A stretch of DNA of 64,000 nt from Rhyzopertha dominica (GCA_025024175.1 QCXZ01000041.1:26531786-26595785), one strand, 5' to 3'; positions 47,776-60,726 are shown, numbered from the stretch's first letter. Translations and numbers: made by a program. The notes: a model not told the origin generated them from the letters alone.

Positions 47776-50700
47776 ATGGGTACAAATGCAAAAGATTTCG
47801 CTGATGCTAAAGACAAGTTTGATGATTTGAGTGGTACGATGTTCGGGGATGGAATCAAAAGCTGCGGTGCTAGTCCTTTGGAAGATGCCCTTTTGGTTGA
47901 TCCAGATAGCTGCAGATTGTGTGGGTGAGTGCCTAAAAATGTCATGATTTTTTTCACCTAACCTAACAAAGCCTTGTTTTTGTGCTGCATTATAATGTTA
48001 CTTTACTGATTATTGCATAATGTAGATTTTATTGGTCAGAATAATTAAGTGCATGTCTGTGCAATTGATAGTGTATGTATAGGTTAAGTACGTCTTTCAA
48101 ACGGAAAAATGTTATTAATTTTTTATTTCTACTGAATGTATTCTGTAACTACAAAATATTCGCATTGACCTTTCTGCTTATTTTTAGTTATTGAATTGGT
48201 ACAATTATTTAATGAATTTATTATTCTCCGACTTAACACCATCAGTTATATGAAGTATATCACCAATTGCAATCGCAGATTAAGTATGGGCAAATTTAAA
48301 TTTTCTTTGTACTGCTTGAGATCCATTTCTAGTTTAACACTGAGTTTTTGAATGTGCTCCTTTCTTTTTCTAAATATGACTTGATATAAAGAATTAGTTT
48401 TACAACTTCATGGATTTTTTCTTTTGTCTGTCATTAGGAAGTTATTTTCTGTATTCCAACGCTTGGCCATTCTTCATAAAAGCACATTATTTCTTTAGCA
48501 TTTATAATATATATGAATTCTATTGAAATAACCTTATCTTTCTATTCCTGATTTGTTTAAAGATGATGAAATTCAACTGCTAATTGTGAACAGAAGAATA
48601 CTGATATACGCTGCATCGATAGGTTAGAATATTCTACTGCTCAGGCAAAGAGGCAAGCGTCGAAATCGTTAATTTAGGTTTTTGTTTGGATAAAATTGCT
48701 GACTGGTCGTTGTTTTGAAGTTAAGACCTTCCACTTTTTATAAGGTGTTGAAGGACTCTTTTAAGTGCAAGCTTTCTTTTATTTCTACATATCTTACTGT
48801 TGACGTTTTGTTTAATAAAAAAAACTTGTGAATTCCGAATTTCTTAAAGCTCTGTTTCACATGTTGTTGATTTGCTTTTTTCCCACATTTTTCTTGTTTG
48901 CGTTTTACTATAATATACATATTCATTCCTCGTCAGTTTTTATGTTCAGCAAAAATTTTTACTTTTCAATAGAACACATGAACATTTGGTTTTGTAAGTT
49001 ATTATGAATTGGATAGTATGCCATTGGCCAATTCAGATCAAAGCCTTTGATTACCACTTGTGTATTTCTTAAAAAAATCAACCTCTGCATACTAAACCAA
49101 TTAAATAATTTTTTTTACTGCTGATTTTTCCTTAAGTTCTATATATAAAACTTGGAAGCCCTGTATCAGATTAGTCACAAAAATATACATTTGAGTAAAC
49201 ACTAATTTTTGCCATAATAGGTGATTGCGAGGGTAATGCCAGTGATATGATACAATCCATAATATGTTTAATTCTTGATCATTTAAATTCAGCCAGGGGA
49301 ACAAACATTTAGATTTATTATTAATGAATATATGTTAATTATACATAGCAGGTCGAAATTTTGATATTTGATAGCTACAAGTAGTTGTAATATATATATT
49401 TCTAATCATAGATACATGTGCGAAAGTTAAAAATTAAGCACAGTGGTAAAAAACAAATTATTTTAGTTTCCATTCATTCATATTGCTCAATAATTTTAAA
49501 ATGAGAAAAATGCATTATTAATAATGTAAATTATTATTATTCGGTAGGTTTGTACCGTAATAGTACATAAAGAGCACATGTACCAGTAATTATGTACAGG
49601 GTGCTGCAAGAGAACCTCAATAATTTTAAATTTTAATAAATAAAATGCTATTTTAGAAAAAATGGTTTAGTTTTTCTTTTATTATAAAACGACTTGGGAA
49701 CTTTTAATTTATATTGTTTGCAAAGAACATCCATCGTTTTGAAATTCTGGATTCTTAAGCATAGTTTCTTTGGCTATTTATTGACGGATTGTGTTTTTAT
49801 AGCTGGCATGATTAAAGCACATTGTTTGAAAACTTGGTATTTTGCCCTTCTGTAACCTTACAACCCTTCACAAGAACTCACTGAAGATAGGGTGTTTCTT
49901 TTGTCGGACGCTATATAATATAATAATAAATAAATTATGGCAGCTGCAGAAATTCATAGACAGTTAAAGCAAATGATATAGTTAATTCTTTCTCAATGTT
50001 GAATCCCAAACCTCAAACATAAATATTAGTTAAAGCAAAAATACACAAATTGACAAATCTTTTCTTTCACAAAGCACTATTTTATTGTACGACATAAGAA
50101 GAAGTCTTCTGATACCCCAAAATATTCTTAAACAACTGAATTAAATTAACAGCTCATAAAACTGGTTTTGATTCTAATCCTTGTTTCACGATTTTTATCA
50201 TTAATGTGACAATCTTTTGCCATTCAAGTGCCATTTTTAAAAGTGTGTAATTAATGTGTTTTCTAAGATGTAGCTTGTTGTGAGTCGCAGGCTGACTGAA
50301 TTATCTTGACTGTAGTCAAATTTGTTTTTATGTTAAGGAGGGATCCTGGAGAGAGGGACAGAGAGAGAGAGAGAGAGAGAGATCTATCTGAGATAATAAT
50401 AATAATAATAATAATAAATAAGTTTATTCCAGGATACAACTAGTGTCTATAATGGTACATATTAATAACAAACAAAATGGCAGTCAGAATAGAATCCATA
50501 ATGTACATAAATAACCAAATATTCCAATTCATTCATACTAATCCAGTTATCACATAACACTGTTTACAACGCAACATCATGTAACAATAATATCGCCTAT
50601 AATTACATCTCAAAAAAGATATCAGTAAGCATACGCTTTGCGGATCGGGTGGTAAAATCATCAAAAAATATATCCATATCTATATCCCTAGCTAAACTGT

Positions 50701-53700
50701 TATACAATCTGAGACAGCCAATCAGAGGAGAGTGAAGGTGATTGAAAGTGTTTGGGATGCTGTAATAAAATGTTATAACTCTCCTGCTGACAGCCCTTGG
50801 TACAGTAAAACCAATGGTTTCAAGTAATTCAGAACATGAGAACTCCCCGCGCAATAGTTTTTGAAGAAATACTAAACAGAGAGTTTTTCGTCTAGATACA
50901 AGGGTGGTTTCCCCAACATCAGTAAGGAGTTCTCTTAACTCACAGTGTCTCACTAGATATCTATTAAACAATTTTAAATGTAGGTATTTTGCATACTTTC
51001 TAAGAACATTCTCCAACATATTGATATAATTCTGATGATAAGGGGTCCAAACAACACAGCAGTATTCAATCCTAGATCTTACTAAAGTGTAGAATAACAG
51101 TTTTATACAAGCTACATTTACAAAATCTTCAGTATTTCTAAGTATAAATCCCAAAGTTTTCAATGCAGTGTTTGTTAGCCACGCTATATGGGGAGAAAAA
51201 GGCAGAGCCGTATCCATAAGCACCCCCAAATCAAATATTTCATTACAGCTCTCAAGGGGATATCCATTGATGTTGTAATAATAGTTTACTAAATTTGACT
51301 TTCTCGCAAAAGTAATTTTTTTACATTTTTTTATATTTAATTGCAGCTTATTTTTATCACACCACTGTAATGATATTACCCGAATCAGTTGACGGGTACG
51401 GAATTAATGACCGACAGTGTGTTTAATAACTTTTAATAAAGTTAAAGCAGTACAAACTACAAACTCAGGAACCTACATCAAAATCTGACATTTCTGATTA
51501 TCATTGTTATTGCACACTTGATCTGGTTACTAACTTCATATATTACATGTTCCCCCAAAAGATAAAATAAAACATGAAAAGTTTAAGTATGTAACTAAGT
51601 AACATGATCTGCACCAACATGTGCTTATTCAACAGCTACTGATACAAATGGAAATCTTTTAAATGTTCGGGAACTTTTGTAAGTCTTTTCGGTCTAACAT
51701 TAAGTTCTTTGCTGCTATACACTGATGTTTTCATAAACATATCTTGCTTATCAATGTCTTTCTTTTCGCCGCTAACACCTTCTTGCTTCTCGAATTCCTT
51801 TCCACAGCTTTCATTTTCACTAACCCTTGTTTTAGGTGACATCGCTTTTTCTTCTTCTCCATTCAATGATCTCCGGAGAGGTCGTATATGTGTCCTATTT
51901 CTTCTGTAATTTACTCCATCATCTGTCTGAACTACGTATGATGAAGGTTCAGGGTTTTTCCTTAATACTTTTCCAGGTGTCCAGTGTCTTATCCCTTGTT
52001 GTATTAAGATGTCTTGGCCGGGTTGAAACTCTACCAGTTCTGACGCATGTTTGTCATGGTAATATTTCTATACTTGTTGCTTTTTCTGAATGGTTAAGTG
52101 TGGTTTTGTTACTTCATATTTAGGTGTAAGTACAGCTTTAGTCATCAATACATCAGATCTTAATTTACGTCCCATAAGTAATTCTGCTGGTGACGGTAAG
52201 TCATTTTTGGGTGTACTGTTATAACACATTATTGCCATAGGTATACTACCATTATTTTGTAGTGTTTTAAGAATTATACCTTTTATAGTTTGAATCATCC
52301 TCTCAATGAATCCATTAGACTTCGGGTACAAAGGGCTAGAAGTTGTGTGTTTAATGTCGAATTTTGAAAGGAATATTTTTAATTCTTCTGAGCCAAATGG
52401 TGGGCCATTATCTGAAACAATTTCCTGTGGAATTCCACAAAATGGGAATGTTTCTTCTATTGCATCCACCGTAGTTTTGGCAGTTTTCGAAGTCATTTGT
52501 TTGATTATGACAAACTTGGAAAAATAATCTGCAATCACTAGGTAATTTTTCGCTTGAATTTGTGCAAAATCGATTCCTATTTTGCACCATGGTAAGTCTG
52601 TCACCTCATGCGATTTAAGAGTCTCTTTTGGATTGCATCTGGAGTACTGTTGACATATCATACAATGCAACACGTAGTTTTCTATGTCTCTTGACATTCC
52701 AGGCCAATATAGAGCTGTTTTTGCTTTATTCTGGCATGCGTTTACACCTTGATGATACATGTGCAGATTTTTCAAAACTGCTGTTTTCTGATCTTCTGGT
52801 ATGACAATAAGATTTCCTCTCAGAAGTAAACCATCTGCAAAATGTAATTCTTCTTTCAAATCCCAAAATTTTCTAACTTCAGGTTTAACATTTCGTTTAT
52901 GTTCTGGCCATCCAGTGTTTATGTGGTTGATTATTTCTCTTGTGACACTGTCTTCCTGAAGAGATTTTCGCAGTTCATCAAGTCGCTTATTAGAAGCGCA
53001 TACAATTGAATGCACATTAACAGATTTTTCATCTAGGTATTCAGTCTTAATGTATGCTGTTATGTTGGGAACTCTTGATAAGGCATCCGCAATTGTTAAT
53101 TGTTTACCTGGCACATACTCTAATTTAAAATCGTACCTCATTAATCTCAAGATCATTCTCTGTAATCGTGGAGATACTGCCTCCATCGGTTTATTAACAA
53201 TGCTTAACAGTGGCTTATGATCTGTGTGGATGATGACGTGTCTTCCATAAGTGTATAAATGGAAACGTTCTAGACCATGAACTATAGCAAGCATTTCCTT
53301 CTCGATCTGCCCGTATCTTCTTTGCGTTTCAGTCAATGAACTCGAGCAGTATCCTAAAGGCTTGTTGTCTTGTAATGCAACTGCACCTAAACCATGACTA
53401 CTAGCATCTACAGAAAGTATGAGTGGCTTTTCAGGATTGTAGAACTGTAGAACTGGTGAACTGCAAATGACAGCTTTTAACTGCTGAAACGATTGTTCCT
53501 CATCTTCACCCCAAACAAATTCTACTTTGTTACTTAACAACCTTCGTAACACACTTGTTTTCTGGGCTAAATTTGGTACAAATTTTCCCAAAAAATTTAT
53601 TATTCCAAGAAAACGTTGTAGTTCTTGTTTATTATTTGGTGAGCCCATTTTATTGATGGCTTCTATTTTTGAAATTGCTGGCGATAAACCTTTTTCAGAC

Positions 53701-56700
53701 ACCATGTGTCCCAGAAATTTAATTTCTGTCTTTGCTAGTTGCATTTTACTTTTGCTAAATCGTAAATTATATTTTCTAGCTCGCTCAAGAACTGCTTTAA
53801 GTCTGTGATTATGTTCTAAAAGTGTGCTTCCATATATTAAAACATCGTCCATATAAGGCACAATACCGTCCAAACCATTAAATATCGTGTTTATTAATTT
53901 TTGGAATACCTCCGGTGCACTGTTTATACCATAAGGCATTGTTCTATATCTGAATCGACCAAAAGGTGTTATAATGGTACAAAGATTCGAACTATCTGTG
54001 TCTAAAGGTACTTGCAAAAATGCTGAGGAAGCGTCTAAGACAGTAAAGAATTTTGCTCCATTTAATTCGGCTAAAGCTGACTCTACTGTGGGAAGACTAT
54101 AATGCTCTCTTTTGATAAACTTGTTTAGTGGCCTCGGATCCATGCAAATTCTAATCTTGCCATTCGGTTTTGACACAATGACTATTGGATGAACCCAATC
54201 TGTTGGCATCTCTACCGGTTCAATGACTTTGTTTTTAACCATATCAGCTAACTCAGTTTTTAAAGAATGTTTGAGTGCTAGAGGAACTCTTCTGGCAGAT
54301 GCAATTGTAGGAACAGCATTTTCCCTTAAAGTGATGTGATAGGGTTTGCAATTTATAATCCCACCAGGAACCAAGACATCAGAAAATGTATCCACAATAC
54401 CTTGTGCTGATAAATTACTGTCAATAGTGTTCACATTAGGAATAAGTTCAAATTCTTTTATTGCTTTAATTCCTATAATCGGTTCTAGCTTTTCGGTAAC
54501 GAAAAACACTAAGGATCTACTCAATGCATTTAGCTTACATTGTAAAATGCACTCTCCATAAGTTTGAATGGAATGACCAGTATAAGAAAATAATTTTGTC
54601 TTAGCTGGCTGTATTTTTGGCATGCAATGTAAAGTAATAAGCAAAGAATATGGAATAAGATTCACCTCAGCTCCAGTATCAATTTTGAACGTCATTTCCT
54701 TGCCGTTTACAATCACCTTTTCCTTCCAGCATGATTCTTCACCATTGTTTACTTCAGAAACATGAACCGACAGTACCACCTGTTCCTGATCCTCTTCACT
54801 ACTTTGTTGCTCAACTTCTTCAACCGCTCCGACCATTTGTGATCTGCACTGGCTGGCAAAGTGGTTAATTTTCTGGCATTTAAGACACTTTTTTCCTGAT
54901 GCCGGGCATTCTCTAAGTTTGTGAAAAAGTCCGTATCTTGAGCAGGGTTTCTTGTTATTCTTAACACTTCCATACTTCTGGTGTTCTTCTTTTTGCTGCC
55001 CGCTTTTCTGTAGCTTCTTTTTCCGCACTACTAAACTGACTGATGGATTACTACCCGCGATTTCTTCTATTTGTTTTTTACTTGCTTCGTTTGCCCTACA
55101 ATAATCTAAAGCTTTGTTTAACTCTAGATTACATTCACGCAATAGACGTTCTTGGACCGTTTTGTCGCAAATTCCAAGGACTAATCTGTCTCTTATTAGG
55201 CTCTCTGTTTGATCACCAAAATCGCAAGCTGCAGCTAACCTTTTGAGGTTCGTGACGTATTTATCCACTGATTCCCCTTGTTCTTGTGCTCTGGAAAAGA
55301 ACTTAAACCTGTCGAAAACAATATTACGACGTGGTTTGCAGTATTTGTCAAATTTTCTAATAACGATTTCAAGGTCTTCTTTGTCTTCATTTACTCCATA
55401 CGTAAATGTGTTATAGATTTCGATTGCTGCATCCCCCATTTGGTTCAGGAGGATTGAAGTTTTCACTTTTGAGGGCTTGTTTATTTTCTCACTTGCCTCT
55501 AAGTAAAGCATAAACCTTTGTTTGTATTTTTCCCACGTGGTTGACACGTTGCCTTCAAAAATCATGGCTCCAGGTAAGTTCATTGATTCCATTTTTATTT
55601 AATCCCACCGCTGCCACCATGTAATGATATTACCCGAATCAGTTGACGGGTACGGAATTAATGACCGACAATGTGTTTAATAACTTTTAATAAAGTTAAA
55701 GCAGTACAAACTACAAACTCAGGAACCTACATCAAAATCTGACATTTCTGATTATCATTGTTATTGCACACTTGATCTGGTTACTAACTTCATATATTAC
55801 AACCACGAAATCAATTTGTCTATACAGTGCTGTAATTGCAGGGTGCTCTCGTAAGTATCTATAATATGTGCGATCTTCAAATCATCTGCATAAATAAAGA
55901 CACGACAATTCATGTTAAGTACTACGTCATTATAAAATATAACAAACAGTAAAGGTCCTAAATTTGACCCCTGTACAACTCCAGATTCCGCACAAAAAGT
56001 ATCAGATTTAAAACCGCAACATTCTACAAACTGCAACCGATTAACTAGTAAACTCTTGAACAAAAATAACAAATGATCACAAAATCCCGCACGGCTCAGC
56101 TTCCTCAGTAATATGCAGTGATGAACCCTATCAAACGCCTTCGTAAGATCGGTGTATATGGCATCCACTTGAAGGCGGTTGTCTAAAGCATCAGACACGA
56201 AATGGGTAAACTCGCACAGATTAGTTGCAGTAGATCTCCCCCTTATGAATCCATGTTGCTCAGGGATAACCCGAGAACTAAAGTGCGCATATACTATGCA
56301 AGACAACACATATTCAAAAAGCTTAGCAAAATTTGACATTAAGGCTATCGGTCTATAATTATTAACACATGTTTTATCACCACATTTAAAGACAGGAATT
56401 ATACGCGATAATTTCCACTCTTTGGGGTATACTGCAGTGGACAATATTAGATTGTATATATGGCGTAGTGGATAAATGAAACATTGAATACAGTCAGTCA
56501 GTAGAAATGCCGGTATATTATCAGGTCCACTCACTTTGTTGGCTTTAATCTTTTTTACTGCACTCAAAATGTCATCATCTTCAAGTAGAAACTTATGCAG
56601 TACTGGACCATTATCACTAACACGGTCATCACAGTCAAGGGACGGACAACTGAAACTATCACAGAATTCACACTTATCAAACATATCACTGTCCAGGTTG

Positions 56701-58533
56701 CAGCGATGATTAATGTCAATGTTGGAGGCGGGGCCCACATAAACACTAGAAAAGTGGCTGGCAAAGGCATCAACTATATCTTGCTGAGTCTCCCGAATCT
56801 CACCCTCGTACCGCATGCAGCCGGGAATCCCACTTGATCCTCTCTTCTGGTTGACAAATGTCAAAAAACGCTTTGGATCATTCAATAAAGAATGCTCTGT
56901 ATCTCTTATGTATTTCCGGTACTCTTTTCGTACCTCTTTCGTGATGTTACGACGCAGGGCTCTCACACTATCCATATGATGACTTAACTTGGTTTTTCTA
57001 TAATTATTCCAGTGCCTTCTCTTCATTTTTAGCATAGATATTATTTCTGTAGTGAACCAGGGTGGATATTTTGTTTTTCCAGGCAGAAAAATTTGTCTAG
57101 GCACAAATCTGTCAAGAGTATCATAAAGAATAGCATAAAATTCATCACACACATCTTCAGAAGTCGAAGACCTCAGGACGGATGACCAATCAGTAGTGGC
57201 CAATGCAGAATACAAACCAATAAAATTGGCTCTGCGGAAGTTGTACTTTCTTTCGTCACAGATACCACTAATAGGAACTGTGGATTCCCCAGTCAATGTC
57301 AAGTTCACACACAAACAAGGATGATGTGGGTCCTCATCCACATAACGATAACGATAGCTAGAGAACCACATTTGTTTTACAAAACAGCACCAATTAATAA
57401 TTACTACAGCAATAGGTATATTTCAAAATGCTCTTATTCCATTTGTGATTGACATTTTCATGTTATCTATTTTGTGTGTGCAAACTCAATGGTGCAATAA
57501 CTGAAATTTAACCTTATTAAGTAAATTCAGTTGAATCTTTTATCTTTCAAATACTTATTTATTTCTAAATATACAGTAGTTTTTAAGTGGTGCTGTTTTG
57601 TAAAATTTATTCAAATAAAAAATAATCTTCAAGTTATCATGGTGTTTTTATTGCACTAAAAAGTATAAAATAATCCATACAGATTTATAACCCTTTAAAG
57701 ATTTCTAACCCCATACAGATTGTCCAGAAAATTTGTGATTATGAATTTCTTAATAGCTATAAAAATACTAGTAAGATTTAAAACAAAAAAACATGGAGTG
57801 CACATTCAAGCATCAGTTATCTATAAGACTATAAAAAGTAGGTATCAGAGAAACACAAAAAGGAATTAATAATTGTATTGTCATCCAGTTCCAAGCTGTG
57901 TTTAAAGTTTCAAGTCTCTAGGTCATCAGGAAAAAAATGATTGCAAAATTTGTACCGAACAGAGGGGACAAATAGACATGAAAGCGTCTTAATAAAAGCA
58001 TGTTAAAATAGGTGGTTCTCTTTCTGTTATCTCGGATATATATTTTCTCTTTCTCCAGCATTCTAGCCTTAAACTAGAACACATGTACAAAATGTATAAT
58101 ACAGCTACATATCATCCATATAATACTCCGATTGTTAACAATTACAAGTATTAGGTACATTGCAGCAATTTTGTAGTCTAGGCAAATAGAATACAGTTAC
58201 AAGCAGCTGAAACTTCAGACTTCATTCAGATAGTTTGACAGTATACCCAGTGTATAACCAACATTGGCATTTTGTTAAATTTTGTCTTTATTAACGCATA
58301 TCATTGACATATAAAATAAAAAGATTTATTTTACAGATTTATTAATGTGATTAATGTTATTAAGTGTTATTATTTGTTTGACCAACAGTGAGTCCCTGAC
58401 CGTGCCACGGGTATTATCCTGCCTTCATGTATTTTGTGAAGCTTGCTTGGACAAAAAGTTGATTGGTGAGGGGGGAGATTCATCTACTTCTGATACCTGT
58501 ATTACTTGCCCCACATGCAACCAAGACACAAAG
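47776..58533 (+). CDS. RING-finger protein, TRIM-like, first two coding exons (partial)
   Basis: Exon 1 is 47776-47924 (MGTNAKDFADAKDKFDDLSG ... LEDALLVDPDSCRLC) and exon 2 is 58389-58533. The donor GTGAGT and acceptor ACCAACAG join them in phase, GG plus T making Gly. The spliced product reads CRLCG then ESLTVPRVLSCLHVFCEACL, then about 20 residues and TCPTC. This is a C3HC4 RING with spacing Cys-x2-Cys-x11-Cys-x-His-x2-Cys-x2-Cys ... Cys-x2-Cys, so the protein is expected to be an E3 ubiquitin ligase. PRVLSCLHVFCEACL is typical of TRIM proteins, but B-box, coiled coil and any NHL domain lie beyond the window, so the member cannot be named. The ATG at 47776 has an AAAATGG context; upstream in-frame codons lack an ATG. 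The zinc finger is split after its first Cys pair by a 10,464-bp intron full of retrotransposons. Exon 2 ends at a GTAAGT donor. Confidence 0.85.
47925..50392 (+). other. RING-gene intron, left part
   Basis: AT-rich intronic sequence. A CAGGGTG terminus after TA occurs at 49597 (CAGGGTGCTGCAAGAGAACC), matching the ends of the palindromic elements, but no partner end was found. A GA-repeat lies at 50361-50382. No exon is recognised. Confidence 0.5.
50361..50382. repeat. (GA)n microsatellite
   Basis: Eleven GA units, just outside the 3' end of the LINE. Confidence 0.9.
51361..51365. repeat. gypsy target-site duplication, left copy
   Basis: ACCAC directly before the LTR; the same 5-mer follows the other LTR at 55802-55806. 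It comes from the LINE coding sequence. Confidence 0.95.
51366..51547 (-). repeat. gypsy 3' LTR (182 bp)
   Basis: Identical to the LTR at 55620-55801 except G at 51417 against A at 55671. It starts TGTAAT and ends ATTACA. A purine-rich tract (minus strand TCTTTTGGGGGAAC) lies just before it, as expected for the polypurine tract. Confidence 0.95.
51636..55592 (-). pseudogene. gypsy gag-pol with one in-frame stop
   Basis: From the ATG at 55592 the frame is open for 1174 codons to a TAG at 52070-52068, and the same frame then stays open for 143 more codons to 51636. Features with rough residues: gag with a zinc knuckle CLKCQKINHFASQC (about 235); a second Cys-box nearby lacks one Cys (CSRYGLFH). 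The protease has IDTGAEVNLIP (about 303). The RT has YMDDVLIYG (about 580), RNase H has SVDASSHGLGAV (about 730) and integrase has the HHCC finger (ending CMICQQY) and DDE residues (IDFAQIQ, VSDNGPPF, ERMIQTIKG). There is no separate envelope frame. The internal stop falls in the integrase C-terminal part. It may be a disabling mutation, or the stop may be normal to the family, with the rest dispensable. Confidence 0.9.
55620..55801 (-). repeat. gypsy 5' LTR (182 bp)
   Basis: Partner of 51366-51547 with one mismatch. In the element's orientation it is followed directly by the primer-binding site. Confidence 0.95.
55802..55806. repeat. gypsy target-site duplication, right copy
   Basis: ACCAC, matching 51361-51365. 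Confidence 0.95.
57381..58388 (+). other. RING-gene intron, right part
   Basis: AT-rich intronic DNA between the LINE and coding exon 2. Nothing recognisable. Confidence 0.55.
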
Positions 58534-58732
58534 GTAAGTAACATTAAAAAATTAAGGCAATTTAAATGAGATGAATTTAACAGCTTAAAAATGTAGGATG
58601 TTCCATTTTAAAAATAATATTTGTATGTCATAATCAACTATTCACTTTATGTTCTGATAAAAATCAGTTAAATACATTTAAAAACATTTCTATAGACAGA
58701 ACTACCTTTAATTTTTGGATGGAATAAAAATA

Positions 58733-58733
<1 letters not shown>

Positions 58734-58779
<46 letters not shown>
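58734..58779. repeat. (ATT)n microsatellite, possible LINE tail
   Basis: About 15 ATT units preceded by GGAATAAAAATAC, which looks like a poly(A) signal followed by a trinucleotide tail in plus orientation. No LINE coding sequence is visible upstream. Confidence 0.8.
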
Positions 58780-58782
<3 letters not shown>

Positions 58783-58894
58783 GAGATATGAGTATCAATA
58801 GAAATCAGTCTAATTTGAAGAATGCCATATGAGCCCAGTAGCATATGAATTGGCCCAAGGTAAATAAAATAAGAAATCATATTTTGGACATAGG

Positions 58895-60718
58895 CATGGG
58901 CGTACCCAGCTTTTGGTCTGAGGGGGGGCAAAACAGGAATTGCTCTTACTGAATAATTCAACATAAATAAAAGCGTGCCTGTATCGGATTATGTACCTAA
59001 GTGATTAAAGAAGTGTTTATTCCATGAATAATCTCTGATTTTCTGCAAGGTGACTTAAAACATTTTCTGTGAAGACCCAAGTTTTTTATGTTTTTTTTTT
59101 TATATACTGATCTGATCGTTTATTCCTAATTCAATTATTGATGATCTAACTTAGATGATATCTAGCGCAATCAGTTGCATCTCTATCACGTTTAACAAAA
59201 GATGAGTAGACACATTTTGTTTGGAAGAATAAATATCCGTGATCCACATAATCTATAGTAATGTCAAATGAAGTACTAAAGAAATATAAATTTCACCTTA
59301 AGCATCTACTAATAGAACCATGTTTTATGATTTGGAATTCGCACTTATCAAATATTAATTAAATTAACCAATGCCCTTTTTAGTTTCAACTTTTTGCATT
59401 AGAAGCTTTAGAAATTTAAGTTAGGAGTGAATAGGTAGCTAGTATAGATACAAAATATATCAAAACTGAGAATGAGGAAACAACCTGGTCGTGAAACAGT
59501 ACCTAAGATTGTAATGATTTAAGCTGCTGGTTTGGCTAATCTTAGTTGAACTTAAAAATACAAGTTTTAAGCCCCATCATTATTTTTACGGAATTTACTT
59601 GACTATACTGAAATCTGCAGGGATTAACAATTAAATGGACAGTATAAATTATAACAAATGTTTTTTGGATTAAAAACCGTGATCGCATTGGTCTGATATT
59701 TTCAATAGATCAAATTTGAGTACTTCTTTTTGCTCTTTGGCTAAAATAATGACCAGGGCATAACTTGAAAATAGTGCTTTTGAAGTGGATTATATAAATG
59801 CTAGATAATAACCAGACACAGCAACACATCACTAAAATTATAGCATATTATGTCTCAATGTTCGACGACGATTTTGTACACATTATGAGTAGGTACTGTG
59901 TAAAATCAGAATTAGTTGCATAAAATTATGCAAGACATGCTTTGTTATGAACAGAGTACAGAATATTTATTTAGACTGAGCCTTTGGTTTTATTTGATTA
60001 TCACGTTTTTCATTAAGCTATTATTTTTTTAAGTTAAGCCAACCTCCGTAGTCCGCCAGTGCACTGCTTCCAAAAATTAACCCAGCACTTAATATTTTAA
60101 CCAAATTAAGCCTCATTTAAATAAACTGAAATATATTTAATCCATTTTTCAAAAAGTCTTTTGTCTACTGGCATTTTAACAGCACACCGGGTTTTAATTC
60201 GTGCTTACAATACTACTCGATTCCTAAAACTTACGTTAAATGGACTTTCATAACTCTTAGTTCGGATGGATTTTGCTCGAAATAACTGATATGTTTTAAA
60301 GCTCTTTATTTCTCTGTATTAATGTTGAAATTTGGAACTAAGAAGATTGTAGTTACTGCCAAATACAAGTATGTGACCGATTCTGTGTATTCCATATAAC
60401 AGAATCATGCATAGTTGAACAATCCCTATAAGAAAAACATATTAGAAGAGCTGAACCTGACCTGACCTGACCAAAATAAGCTTGGAAACCGTTTGACAAC
60501 GACTTATTGAATGTCATTTGCATAGGTCAAATATGAGTTTTAGATGAAAATTGTTAAATACACTTGTCTATAAATTTTACTTCATTAACAATTTCGTAAA
60601 TACATACTTTATTAATCAGCTAAATGTATGGAAAGTGGGAAGGGCCCAAAGTTGACAGTCCAGGTCCAGGGGGGGGGGCAGCTGCCTCCTCTTGCCCTCC
60701 CCCTTCGGTACGCCCATG
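58895..60718. mobile_element. DNA element with CATGGGCGTACC ends and 8-bp duplication
   Basis: The 1824-bp segment has perfect 12-bp inverted ends (CATGGGCGTACC / GGTACGCCCATG). It is flanked by the direct 8-mer GACATAGG (58887-58894 and 60719-60726). An 8-bp duplication fits hAT or P superfamilies; the CATG start resembles P-type ends more than the hAT CAG. Both ends have G-runs (GAGGGGGGGC; AGGGGGGGGG). There is no open frame of any length inside, so it is non-autonomous. Confidence 0.85.
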
Positions 60719-60726
60719 GACATAGG

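Larger units (their letters stand above)
51366..55801 (-). mobile_element. complete young Ty3/gypsy LTR retrotransposon
   Basis: The 4436-bp element has 182-bp LTRs, a 5-bp target duplication (ACCAC), a primer-binding site directly after the 5' LTR (minus strand TGGTGGCAGCGGTGGG, 55619-55604) and a single gag-pol frame. The order protease, RT, RNase H, integrase is that of Ty3/gypsy. The single LTR difference means the insertion is recent on an evolutionary scale. It lies inside the LINE, which lies in the RING-gene intron, antisense to that gene. Confidence 0.95.
50393..57380 (-). mobile_element. 5'-truncated Jockey-like LINE interrupted by a gypsy element
   Basis: On the minus strand an ORF2 runs from 57371 to the insertion at about 55802 and resumes from 51360 to a stop at 50603. 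Removing the gypsy and one copy of its ACCAC duplication keeps the frame. The upper part has the end of the endonuclease linker, then the RT with HGFIRGRSTATNLCEFTHFV, DLTKAFDRVHHCILLRKLSR, SGVVQGSNLGPLLFVIFYND and an intact FIYADDLKIAH (YADD at 55881-55892). The lower part is the C-terminal domain (RSRIEYCCVVWTPYHQN). The AP endonuclease is missing, so the copy is truncated. The 3' end is a TAA tract (50393-50419) after an AATAAAC-like signal. Confidence 0.88.

Noticed and set aside
51709..52123. Plus-strand frames opposite the gypsy pol end
   Set aside because: Shadows of the minus-strand gag-pol frame.
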